Of a stretch of DNA of 25,881 bases, positions 1-7,723 are shown one piece after another. The notes below the pieces were generated by a model. The model was not told the origin of the DNA. It worked only from the letters and a program-made list of their open reading frames with translations, and ran no database searches. Position numbers and translations under genes: made by a program. Location of the stretch: NCBI GenBank assembly GCA_002345545.1, contig DDVW01000045.1, forward strand, positions 1-25,881, in the 5' to 3' direction. Position 1 is the first letter of the stretch; every line of letters begins with the position of its first letter. The stretch is from Stenotrophomonas sp. UBA2302 (GTDB taxonomy: Bacteria; Pseudomonadota; Gammaproteobacteria; Xanthomonadales; Xanthomonadaceae).

Positions 1-282
1 ACCGCCGCACCCAAGCCGGCCGCCGCGCCGGTGCTGCGTGCGGTCAGCACGCCGGCACCGCGCTATCCGGCCGATGCGCTGCGCTCGGGCACGTCCGGCG
101 AAGTGCTGCTGGAAATCTCGGTCGGCACCGATGGCTCGGTCACCGATGCGCGCGTGCTGCGCTCCAACCCGCCGCGCACCTTCGACCGCGAGGCACTGAA
201 CGCGGTCAAACGCTGGAAGTTCGAGCCGATCAGCACCCCGACCACCACCCGCCGCACGCTGGCCTTCCAGCCCAACCAGTAA
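1..282 (+). CDS. TonB-like energy transducer, C-terminal part (5' end outside window)
   Basis: The reading frame is open from base 1 and stops at 280-282, so only the last 93 residues are seen. An Ala/Pro-rich stretch (APKPAAAP) is followed by a TonB C-terminal domain. Its hallmarks are PRYPADALRSGTSGEVLLE, then VGTDGSVTDARVLRSNPP, then FDREALNAVKRWKFEP. In this family the C-terminal domain lies in the periplasm and touches the TonB box of outer-membrane receptors, passing on energy from ExbB/ExbD. The N-terminal membrane anchor is not in the window, so this could also be a TonB-domain protein of another kind. It is followed at once by a good terminator, which marks the end of its transcript. 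Confidence 0.85.
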   Translation, partial: TAAPKPAAAPVLRAVSTPAPRYPADALRSGTSGEVLLEISVGTDGSVTDARVLRSNPPRTFDREALNAVKRWKFEPISTPTTTRRTLAFQPNQ

Positions 283-306
283 GCCGGCGGCAACGTCACT
301 GCGAAC

Positions 307-336
307 AAAAAGGCCCGGATTACTCCGGGCCTTTTT
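307..336. terminator. Bidirectional rho-independent terminator between convergent genes
   Basis: The core stem GGCCCGGA / TCCGGGCC (312-319 with 324-331) has a four-base loop and is flanked by AAAAA upstream and TTTTT downstream. The structure therefore has a U-run in both directions. It sits between the TonB-like gene (plus) and the NatB-like permease gene (minus), and can end both transcripts. Confidence 0.9.
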
Positions 337-381
337 GTTGGTGGCAGGCGCCGGGCACCCCGGCGCTGGTGGCGTCCCCGG

Positions 382-1590
382 TCAGCCGGAGATGGCCAGT
401 TTTTCCTGTTTGTAGCGCCATACCGCCAGCGCCCACAGCAGCGCGGCCAGCGCCAGCGAGCTGGCCAGATACACGCCCCACTGCCCGGCCGAGGCGATCT
501 CGCCGCGGGTGATCTTCTGGATCATCTGGTTCTGCGACAGGAACGGCACCGCGTACTGCCACAGCGCCGTGTCCTTCAGCGGGTAGGCCATCAATCCGTA
601 GGCCGGCAGCATCGGCAGCATCATCAGCCACATGATGTGGCTCTGCGCTTCCTTCATGCTCTTGGCGCCGGCGGCCAGCGCGGTGATCAGCGCGGTGCCG
701 ATCAGCACCAGCGGCAGCAGGGTCAACAGCAGCTTGCCCATCGCCAGGAAGCTGACATCCATCTGCTTGGCCATGCCACTGGCCAACGTGGCCGAGAGCT
801 TGAACGAGACCAGGATCAGCAGCATCGAGGCCATGCCCAGTACCGCCGCGGCCAGCATCTTGCCGCCCACCAGTGCGGTGCGCGGTACCGGCGTTGCCAG
901 CAGCGGCTCCAGCGACTGCCGCTCGCGCTCGCCGGCGGTGGTGTCCATCGCCAGGTGGGCGCCGCCGATGAAGGCGAAGATGGTCAGGATCATCGGCAGC
1001 AATACCGCCATGAACTGGCTGTTCTTGGCTTCGGCGGTGGCCATGTCGCGGGTGCCGACATGCAGCGGCGTGGCGATGCCGGGATTGATGCCACGCACCA
1101 GCAGCCGCATCGCACCGACTCCGGCACCGTAGCTTTCCAGCACCTTGTTGACCCGCGCCACCATCACATCGGTATTGCGCCGGGTGGTGTCGGTGATGAT
1201 GTCGACCTTGGCCGGCCGCCCGGCGTACCAGTCCGCAGCGAAGTCGGCGTCGATCGCCAGCGCGATGTCTTCCTGCTGGGCGCGGATCCGCGCCTCGATG
1301 TCGGCCGGCGCCGGCCGCGCGTCGATACCGTAGCTGGCGAGATATTTGACCAGGTTGGGCGCGTGCTCCATGCCGACCACCGGCACGTCGAGGTTCTTTT
1401 CCAGCTGGGTTTCGGCGCGCATCTCGCTGAGCTTGCCGATGCCCAGGAAGATCACCGGATACAGCAGCGGCGCCACCAGCAGGCTGAGGAAGAAGGTGCG
1501 GCGGTCGCGGAAGAAATCGCGCCACTCCTTGCGCATTACGATGAACATGGTGGCCAGCAGGCCGCCGCGTTTGCGGGTGTTGGCATTCAT
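382..1590 (-). CDS. ABC exporter permease, NatB type
   Basis: This 402-residue ABC-2 permease resembles NatB, the membrane subunit of the NatAB sodium-efflux family (COG1668-like). A first membrane segment lies near residues 33-52 (FFLSLLVAPLLYPVIFLGIG). A large extracytoplasmic loop of about 150 residues follows, then five or so membrane segments in the C-terminal half. The AMDTTAGERERQSLEPLLATPV motif, which follows the second membrane segment in this family, is present. The start codon overlaps the stop of the ATPase gene by four bases (ATGA, 1587-1590), so the two are translationally coupled. The substrate is not shown by the sequence: NatAB relatives export sodium, but others move antibiotics or peptides. 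It appears to be the last gene of the cassette that begins near 4961. Confidence 0.88.
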   Translation of the reverse strand: MNANTRKRGGLLATMFIVMRKEWRDFFRDRRTFFLSLLVAPLLYPVIFLGIGKLSEMRAETQLEKNLDVPVVGMEHAPNLVKYLASYGIDARPAPADIEARIRAQQEDIALAIDADFAADWYAGRPAKVDIITDTTRRNTDVMVARVNKVLESYGAGVGAMRLLVRGINPGIATPLHVGTRDMATAEAKNSQFMAVLLPMILTIFAFIGGAHLAMDTTAGERERQSLEPLLATPVPRTALVGGKMLAAAVLGMASMLLILVSFKLSATLASGMAKQMDVSFLAMGKLLLTLLPLVLIGTALITALAAGAKSMKEAQSHIMWLMMLPMLPAYGLMAYPLKDTALWQYAVPFLSQNQMIQKITRGEIASAGQWGVYLASSLALAALLWALAVWRYKQEKLAISG

Positions 1591-2342
1591 GCGTGCAGGC
1601 CCTCCTCGCTGCCGATCAGTTTGACGAAGGCGTCTTCCAGATTGGCCTCGCCGGTGACCGCGCGCAGTTCATCCGGCGTGCCCTGCGCCACCACACGGCC
1701 CTGCGCGACGATGACGATGCGGTCACACAGCGCCGCCACCTCCTGCATGATGTGGCTGGAGAAGATCACGCAGCGGCCTTCGGCGCGCAGTTCCTTGAGG
1801 AAGCTCCGCAGGCCACGGGTGGTCATCACGTCCAGGCCGTTGGTGGGCTCGTCGAGGATCACGTTCTTGGGGTCGTGCACCAGTGCGCGGGCGATCGCGG
1901 TCTTGGTGCGCTGGCCCTGGCTGAAGCCTTCGGTCGAACGGTCGAGGAAATCCTCCATCTGCAGCGCAGCCGCCAGTTTCGCGGTGCGCTGGGTGATCTC
2001 CTGCGCGCTCATGCCATGCAGCTGGCCGAAGTATTCGATGTTCTCGCGCGCGGTCAGGCGCTTGTAGACGCCACGCGCATCCGGCAGCACGCCGAGGCTG
2101 CGGCGCACGCGCTCCGGGTCCAGCGCGACATCGACGTCATCCACCAGCACGCGCCCGGTTTCCGGTGACATCAGCGTGTAGAGCATGCGCAGCGTGGTGG
2201 TCTTGCCGGCGCCATTGGGGCCGAGCAGGCCGGTGATCTGGCCATCGTTGGCGATGAAGCCGACGTCGTCCACCGCGATTACCGGCGCCTTGTCCTTGCC
2301 CCGTCCGGGGAAAGTCTTGCGGAGATGTTCTGCAACGATCAT
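1587..2342 (-). CDS. ABC exporter ATP-binding protein, NatA type
   Basis: This 251-residue ATPase powers the adjacent NatB-like permease. Walker A is GPNGAGKTT (residues 41-49), the signature is the variant FSQGQ (140-144) instead of LSGGQ, Walker B is VILDE (161-165) and the H-loop histidine is in SSHIM (about 197). FSQGQ variants are common in NatA-type ATPases, so loss of function is not implied. The gene lies 24 bp after the hydrolase gene upstream and overlaps the permease gene by four bases, which supports one transcript. Assignment to the ABC-2/NatA group is firm; the transported substrate is unknown. Confidence 0.9.
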   Translation of the reverse strand: MIVAEHLRKTFPGRGKDKAPVIAVDDVGFIANDGQITGLLGPNGAGKTTTLRMLYTLMSPETGRVLVDDVDVALDPERVRRSLGVLPDARGVYKRLTARENIEYFGQLHGMSAQEITQRTAKLAAALQMEDFLDRSTEGFSQGQRTKTAIARALVHDPKNVILDEPTNGLDVMTTRGLRSFLKELRAEGRCVIFSSHIMQEVAALCDRIVIVAQGRVVAQGTPDELRAVTGEANLEDAFVKLIGSEEGLHA

Positions 2343-2366
2343 TGCAAGGTTCCTGTTGGAATGTGC

Positions 2367-3902
2367 TTACGGCTCGGCGCCGTTGAAGCTGGTGAACGGG
2401 GCGACGTAGTCGAGCTTTTCCAGGCAGCTGCCATCCAGTGCCGCGGCATCGTTCTTCTCGATGAACTGGGCGAACAGCTTGGGCATGCAGCCGGCACCAA
2501 TCACGTTGTGACCCTGCCCGCGCAGCACGAACAGACGGCCGTTCGGCAGGCTCTTGACCACTTCCTCGCCATAGCGCGGCGGCGTGACCGGGTCGAACTC
2601 GCCTTCCAGCACCAGCGCCGGCACGTCGCTGGACAATGCGCTGTGGAAATCGTCCGGCACCTGTCCCTTCGGCCACACCTTGCACATCGCCGCCATGCCC
2701 TCGGGCATCTGGTTGCCGAGCACGGTGCCGGCATCCTCGGCGCGCACCACCATGCTGTCGGCATCCTCGCTGCACACCACCGACATCTGCATGCCCATCG
2801 CCATCGCGTCCTGCATCTGCCCGGTCATCATCTGCACCAGCGCCATCAGGTTTTCATAACGGCCGGCATTGGCCTCATGGATCAGCTTGGGCAGCAGCGA
2901 ACTGGCCAACGGCATGTAGGCATACATGCGCACCAGCCCGGCCACCGATTCGGCACGCAGCGTGTCCTGCTTCAGCTCGCCGCTGCTGGCGTCACGGTAC
3001 TGCACCGCCACCGGCTGCGTGCGCAGCCGGGCCAGCAGCGTGTCGAGTTCGGCACGCGGATCGCCCAGCTTGTCCTTGCACACCGGGTCCTTGGTGCACA
3101 GGGCGAACTGCAGCGTCAGCGCATCATCGAGGTTGCGCGCGAAGATGTTGCCCAGCTCCAGCGTGTTGGGCACCACCGAATCCAGCACGAGGCTGCGGGT
3201 GCTGGCCGGGTAGCGCATGGCGTACTGCTGGGCGACGCGGGTGCCGTAGCTGACGCCGACCAGGTTGATCTGCGCCGCGCCGATGGCCTGGCGCACAGCG
3301 TCCAGATCGGCGATGGCGTCGGTGGTGGTGTAGTGGCGCAGGTCGGCCTTCTTGGACAGTACCTCCACGCAGCGCGCGGCCTGTGCCTGCAGTGCCGCCG
3401 GCGAGAGGTCCGCCGCGCTGTCGTCATCACTCTCGCAGGACAGCAGGTTGGATTTACCGGTGCCGCGCTGGTCGACCAGGATCACGCTGCGCTGCTTGCG
3501 TACCTCGCGGAATACCGGATCCAGCGGCGGGTAGGTAGCCACCGCCGCCTGCCCCGGGCCACCGGCCAGGAAGAACACCGGATCAGCCAGCTGCTCGCCG
3601 CCACCGCGGGGCTGCAGCCAGGCGATGTTGAGCGCGATCGTGCGCCCGTCCGGATTCGCCCGGTCCTCCGGCACCTCGTAGGTCGCGCATTGCGCCTCCA
3701 GACTGCTGCGGCTCATCGGCGAGCTGAGGCTGCACGGAGTAAAGGCGAGACTGCCCAGTTTCAGCGGTTCGACCGCCGCGGGCGCGGCGGTGTTGCCGGC
3801 GGCACCGGTGGCGGCCTCGGGTTTGGGCTGCAGGACGCGATAGCCGAGCACGCCGGCGATCACGGCCACAGCCAGGATGGTGCGGGTCTTGCGGGACATC
3901 AT
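2367..3902 (-). CDS. Membrane-anchored alpha/beta hydrolase, tripeptidyl-aminopeptidase-like
   Basis: The 511-residue protein has an N-terminal hydrophobic segment (residues 8-21) after MMSRKTRT, so it is probably exported or anchored facing the periplasm. The fold is alpha/beta hydrolase: oxyanion-hole motif FLAGGPGQ (about 111-118), VDQRGTGKS, nucleophile elbow GVSYG with Ser218, acid Asp437 in GEFDPVTP and His465 in GQGHN. The C-terminal part resembles the TAP-like domain of secreted tripeptidyl/prolyl aminopeptidases, so peptide hydrolysis is the best guess, not proven. The first of two adjacent ATG codons was chosen because an AAGGGG ribosome site lies 8 bases upstream. It sits between the XRE regulator and the NatAB-like exporter on the same strand. 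Confidence 0.85.
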   Translation of the reverse strand: MMSRKTRTILAVAVIAGVLGYRVLQPKPEAATGAAGNTAAPAAVEPLKLGSLAFTPCSLSSPMSRSSLEAQCATYEVPEDRANPDGRTIALNIAWLQPRGGGEQLADPVFFLAGGPGQAAVATYPPLDPVFREVRKQRSVILVDQRGTGKSNLLSCESDDDSAADLSPAALQAQAARCVEVLSKKADLRHYTTTDAIADLDAVRQAIGAAQINLVGVSYGTRVAQQYAMRYPASTRSLVLDSVVPNTLELGNIFARNLDDALTLQFALCTKDPVCKDKLGDPRAELDTLLARLRTQPVAVQYRDASSGELKQDTLRAESVAGLVRMYAYMPLASSLLPKLIHEANAGRYENLMALVQMMTGQMQDAMAMGMQMSVVCSEDADSMVVRAEDAGTVLGNQMPEGMAAMCKVWPKGQVPDDFHSALSSDVPALVLEGEFDPVTPPRYGEEVVKSLPNGRLFVLRGQGHNVIGAGCMPKLFAQFIEKNDAAALDGSCLEKLDYVAPFTSFNGAEP

Positions 3903-3968
3903 CGGAACGGCCCCTTATGGTTGATGGAACGGATTCGGTGCTGCCGGTACAGGACGCCGCCAGCAGCC

Positions 3969-4166
3969 TCATGTGACATCGGGAAGGAAGATCTCCTCGA
4001 TCCGCGCGTCAAACAGCCGCGCGATGCGGAACGCCAACGGCAGGCTGGGATCGTATTTGCCGGTTTCCAGCGCATTGACCGTCTGCCGGGACACCTCAAG
4101 CCGTTCGGCCAGCTCGCCTTGCGACCAGCCACGGCTATCGCGCAGTTCGCGCAGACGGTTGTTCAT
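3969..4166 (-). CDS. Small XRE/Cro-type helix-turn-helix regulator
   Basis: The 65-residue protein is little more than a lambda-Cro-type HTH: LRELRDSRGWSQGELAERL, then the recognition helix region VSRQTVNALETGKYDPSL, ending IEEIFLPD. Minimal regulators of this kind usually lie beside a gene for an integral membrane partner. Here the membrane protein gene ends only 10 bases upstream. A pair of 20-bp palindromes around the cassette promoter (4912-4931 and 4955-4974) is the natural candidate for its binding site, which would make it an autorepressor; that link is inferred. The stop is at 3969-3971, 66 bases before the hydrolase start. Confidence 0.9.
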   Translation of the reverse strand: MNNRLRELRDSRGWSQGELAERLEVSRQTVNALETGKYDPSLPLAFRIARLFDARIEEIFLPDVT

Positions 4167-4176
4167 CGCCCGCGCC

Positions 4177-4758
4177 TCACCGGTAGCGCCGTGCGACCAC
4201 GATCTTGGCCAGACCGTAGCCCAGGCACACCAGCGGGAATACCCAGATCATCGCCGCGCTGGCCGGCACATCCAGCACCCGTGCGGTCTGCAGCAGACCA
4301 CCGCTGAGGTAGAGCAACGACACAAAGGCGGTGGCGAAACTGACCGCCTGCAACTCGATCCGCTGCTGCAGTTCATCGGCATCGCGAATGTAGCGGATCA
4401 TCGCGCGCAGCATCAGCGCGATCGGCGGCACCGGCAGCAGCGCGATCACTGCCCGCAAGCCGGTGGTGTCGACGTGTTTGAGCAACCAGATCGAAGTGAA
4501 CAGCAGCACCGCGTAGCCGCCCATGGCGACCATCATTTCGCGGCTATACCGCTTGCGCAGCTGCGGCGGTGCGCTGTCGCAAGCATCGGGGAGCTGCCAG
4601 CGCAGCAGTGCGGCGAACAGCAGGCCGATCGTGAGGCCGGCAAAAATACCGGCGATCATCGGCCCGGGCGATTGCCGCATGAGCTGAAAGAGTACGCCAC
4701 TGATCACTGCTGCCCCGGCGGCAGCGACCAGCAGCCAGCGTGTGGCGGTCATGGTCAT
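4177..4758 (-). CDS. Integral membrane protein partnered with the XRE regulator
   Basis: This 193-residue protein has about six hydrophobic segments: residues roughly 9-24, 33-51, 76-92, 103-119, 137-157 and 165-183. The basic stretch QLRKRYSREMM lies between the second and third. I recognise no catalytic motif. Its place directly before a 65-residue XRE regulator matches the common pairing of a minimal HTH protein with a membrane protein that may sense a signal or control the regulator; this is inference. The ATG at 4758 was chosen because it overlaps the TGA of the small upstream gene by one base (TGATG). A GGGGA ribosome site lies 8 bases before it. A TTG just upstream in frame is less likely. 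Confidence 0.8.
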   Translation of the reverse strand: MTMTATRWLLVAAAGAAVISGVLFQLMRQSPGPMIAGIFAGLTIGLLFAALLRWQLPDACDSAPPQLRKRYSREMMVAMGGYAVLLFTSIWLLKHVDTTGLRAVIALLPVPPIALMLRAMIRYIRDADELQQRIELQAVSFATAFVSLLYLSGGLLQTARVLDVPASAAMIWVFPLVCLGYGLAKIVVARRYR

Positions 4759-4901
4759 CAATGCATTCCCCGGCGGCGCAGCAAGCTGGTCGACCGGCCG
4801 GTAGTGACCACGGCGAGCCCGACCGTGGTCGGGGGCAGCAAGGCGCTGCCGCCGACCAGGGCGTACTGAACAACGGTGCGGGACTGCTTGTGGGACTGCA
4901 T
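4758..4901 (-). CDS. Small 47-residue peptide, first gene of the cassette
   Basis: I do not recognise a family. The peptide starts MQSHKQSRTVVQYALVGGSA, has a mildly hydrophobic centre (ALLPPTTVGLAVV) and ends basic (LLRRRGMH). Evidence that it is real: a ribosome site AGGGTGG lies 8 bases before the ATG, a strong promoter starts transcription about 25 bases upstream, and the stop overlaps the next start as TGATG. By hand count 42 of 47 codons end in G or C, more than at first or second positions, which is the coding pattern in this genome. A GG pair at residues 17-18 could suggest a double-glycine leader, but the rest of that consensus is poor. It could instead be a leader peptide that couples translation of the next gene. 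Confidence 0.6.
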   Translation of the reverse strand: MQSHKQSRTVVQYALVGGSALLPPTTVGLAVVTTGRSTSLLRRRGMH

Positions 4902-4911
4902 ATCAACCACC

Positions 4912-4931
4912 CTGTAAAGGACGCTTGACAG
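4912..4931. promoter_or_regulatory. Putative operator O2, 20-bp palindrome over the transcription start
   Basis: The sequence CTGTAAAGGACGCTTGACAG is an inverted repeat (CTGTAAAG / CTTGACAG, 7 of 8 pairs) around a four-base spacer. It covers the predicted start site and adjoins the -10 box. It equals the reverse complement of the second site (4955-4974) at 17 of 20 positions, with all differences in the spacer. The adjacent XRE regulator is the likely ligand (inference). Confidence 0.65.
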
Positions 4932-4961
4932 ACAATAGGCGTGGCTGCGCCCGACTGTCAA
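4932..4961 (-). promoter_or_regulatory. Sigma-70-type promoter of the cassette
   Basis: Read on the minus strand, a perfect TTGACA (-35, plus-strand 4956-4961) is followed after 18 bases by TATTGT (-10, plus-strand 4932-4937). The expected start of transcription is near 4925, about 25 bases before the ATG of the 47-residue gene. The -35 lies inside one palindrome and the start point inside the other, so repression by a protein bound to both is expected. Confidence 0.75.
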
Positions 4962-4974
4962 GCAAACTTTACAG
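4955..4974. promoter_or_regulatory. Putative operator O1, 20-bp palindrome over the -35 box
   Basis: The sequence CTGTCAAGCAAACTTTACAG contains the -35 hexamer of the cassette promoter on the minus strand. Its arms are CTGTCAAG and CTTTACAG, inverted relative to O2. Centre-to-centre distance to O2 is 43 bp, about four helical turns, so two dimers could sit on the same face of the DNA. Confidence 0.65.
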
Positions 4975-5032
4975 ATGTAATGGCGCCACTGCTGTCAGCG
5001 CTGGAGCCAGCATACCGGCCCACTCACGCAGC

Positions 5033-5782
5033 TTATTTACTGCTGACGTACTTCTCGCGGCGGATCTGCGCATTGCCCAAGCCGGCACTCTTCAGCGCCT
5101 CGACACAGGCATCGACCATGTCCGGGTTGCCGCACAGGTAGGCGATATCACGCGCCGGGTCGGGGCCGATCTCACCCAGCTGCTGCTGCACATAGCCGCT
5201 GCGCACTTCCGCAGACGGCGCCACCGGCAGTTCCCGCGACAGGCACGGCAGGTAGCGGAAGCCGGGATTGGCCGCGGCGAAGGCGGAAAAATCCTCGCTG
5301 TACAGCAGCTCGCCCGGGGTCCGTGCGCCCTGCAGCAGCACCACCTCCACGCCGCGTTCGGCGATGGCCCGGCGCAGCAGCGGCAGCATCGAGCGGTACG
5401 GGGTGACACCGGTGCCGGTGGCGATCAACAGGTAGCGGGCATTGTGGTCGCCGGGCTGCAGACAGAAGCGACCGTACGGGCCGCTGGCGCTGATATGCCC
5501 GCCGGTCTCCAGCCCCTCGAACAGCGCGGTGGCCGCACCGCCGGGGACGAAGCTGACCGCGATCTCCACCGCCTCGCCCGGCGCCTGCGCATGCTCGTGG
5601 ATGGTCGCCAGCGAGTAGCTGCGCTTGGCCGCGGTGCCGTCGGCATAGGCGAAATGGACCTGGATGAACTGGCCAGGCTGGAAATCCAGCGGCTGCCCGT
5701 CATCACGGACGAACTGGTAATGACCGACCGTCGGCGCGAGCATGCGCCGGCCGACCAGCTTGAGGGGGAATTGGACAGGCAC
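5033..5782 (-). CDS. Ferredoxin/flavodoxin-NADP+ reductase
   Basis: The gene encodes a 249-residue FAD/NADP(H) oxidoreductase of the ferredoxin reductase fold. The FAD motif is RSYSLAT, with GGHISASGPYGRF following. The NADP-binding motif is GTGVTPYRSML, and CGNPDMVDAC is the conserved CGNP segment near the C terminus. It would exchange electrons between NADP(H) and ferredoxin or flavodoxin. The frame is open farther upstream, but that part (rich in Arg, no homology) is unlikely. I chose the GTG at 5782 (VPVQFPLKLVGRRML), where the family sequence begins; no strong ribosome site is visible there, so an ATG 36 bases later (MLAPTVGHY) is an alternative. The end of the gene is 59 bases before the cassette promoter on the same strand. 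Confidence 0.88.
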   Translation of the reverse strand: MPVQFPLKLVGRRMLAPTVGHYQFVRDDGQPLDFQPGQFIQVHFAYADGTAAKRSYSLATIHEHAQAPGEAVEIAVSFVPGGAATALFEGLETGGHISASGPYGRFCLQPGDHNARYLLIATGTGVTPYRSMLPLLRRAIAERGVEVVLLQGARTPGELLYSEDFSAFAAANPGFRYLPCLSRELPVAPSAEVRSGYVQQQLGEIGPDPARDIAYLCGNPDMVDACVEALKSAGLGNAQIRREKYVSSK

Positions 5783-5826
5783 GAAGAGGGAACAGTGTGT
5801 AGCCGGGCTGGCGCCGCGGGGCCTTC

Positions 5827-5832
5827 TATAAT
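5827..5832 (+). promoter_or_regulatory. Consensus -10 box (TATAAT) upstream of yadG
   Basis: A perfect TATAAT lies about 49 bases before the chosen yadG start, in the gap to the divergent reductase gene. No convincing -35 is seen at the right distance. The same bases read TATTAT on the other strand (5828-5833), so the element could serve both divergent genes. Confidence 0.4.
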
Positions 5833-5880
5833 ACCGGCTTGCTCTTATCCGGCGCCCTCTCCCGGCGCGAAGGCCGAAGC

Positions 5881-6830
<950 letters not shown>

Positions 6831-6834
<4 letters not shown>

Positions 6835-7625
6835 GCACGCCCGTCCCCGTGACCAACAGCAGCCGCAACTGGGTGGCGCTGGGCACCATCGTCCGCCGCG
6901 AGATCAACCGCATCCTGCGCATCTGGGGCCAGACCCTGGTGCCGCCGGCGATCACCATGACCCTGTACTTCCTGATCTTCGGCGGCCTGATCGGCTCGCG
7001 GATCGGGCCGATGGGCGGCTACAGCTACATGCAGTTCATCGTGCCGGGCCTGGTGATGATGAGCATCATCCAGAACAGCTACGGCAACATCTCCTCCTCG
7101 TTCTTCGGCGCCAAGTTCGGCCGCCATATCGAGGAGCTGCTGGTCAGCCCGATGCCGAACTGGGTGATCCTCGGCGGCTACGTCGCCGGCGCGGTGCTGC
7201 GCGGGCTGATGGTCGGCGTGATCGTGCTGCTGATCGCGATGTTCTTCACCCCGGTGCGCATCCCGCATCCGCTGGTGACGCTGAGCACGGTGCTGCTGGG
7301 GGCGATCATCTTCTCGCTGGCCGGCTTCATCAACGCGGTCTACGCCAAGAAGTTCGATGACGTGGCGATCGTGCCGACCTTCATCCTGACCCCGCTGACC
7401 TATCTGGGCGGCGTGTTCTACTCGATCACCCTGCTGCCGGGCTGGGCGCAGACGCTGACCCACGCCAACCCGATCTTCTACATGGTCAACGCCTTCCGCT
7501 ACGGCCTGCTGGGCAGCAGCGACGTGCCGCTGTGGGTGTCCTACGCGCTGATGCTGGGCTTCGTCACCGTGCTCACCACGCTGTCGCTGTGGCTGCTCAA
7601 GCGCGGCGTCGGCCTGCGCAGCTGA
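6831..7625 (+). CDS. yadH: ABC-2 exporter permease, YadH type
   Basis: The 264-residue membrane protein matches YadH closely throughout, including RILRIWGQTLVPPAITMTLY, FIVPGLVMMSIIQNSYGN, SSFFGAKFGRHIEELLVSP and LTPLTYLGGVFYSITLLPG, and ends in RGVGLRS as YadH ends in RGRGLRS. Six membrane segments are expected. Translation is coupled to yadG through an ATGA overlap. The transported molecule is not known from sequence. A strong terminator follows within 10 bases, so yadGH is a two-gene operon. Confidence 0.93.
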
Positions 7626-7629
7626 GAAC

Positions 7630-7656
7630 GAAGGCGCCGCAAGGCGCCTTCTTTTT
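7630..7656 (+). terminator. Rho-independent terminator of yadGH
   Basis: A nine-pair stem GAAGGCGCC / GGCGCCTTC (7630-7638 with 7643-7651) closed by a GCAA tetraloop is followed by TTTTT. It starts 5 bases after the yadH stop. Confidence 0.93.
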
Positions 7657-7723
7657 GCGCGCCACCGACCCGCGCAGGCGTCTATTATCGGGCTGCCCCT
7701 TTCGTTGATGGACTTCCGATCTG

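Noticed and set aside
1919..1935. FSQGQ in place of LSGGQ in the NatA-like ATPase as a sign of decay
   Set aside because: This variant is usual in NatA-type ATPases, and all other ATPase motifs are intact.
2325..4307. A 660-codon open frame on the plus strand over the hydrolase and XRE genes
   Set aside because: The product is His/Arg/Gln-rich without motifs, and it would overlap three genes with clear motifs on the other strand.
4758..4901. Gly-Gly at residues 17-18 as a double-glycine bacteriocin leader
   Set aside because: The other conserved leader positions are not met, and no peptidase-containing ABC transporter is encoded here. The idea is kept only as a note.
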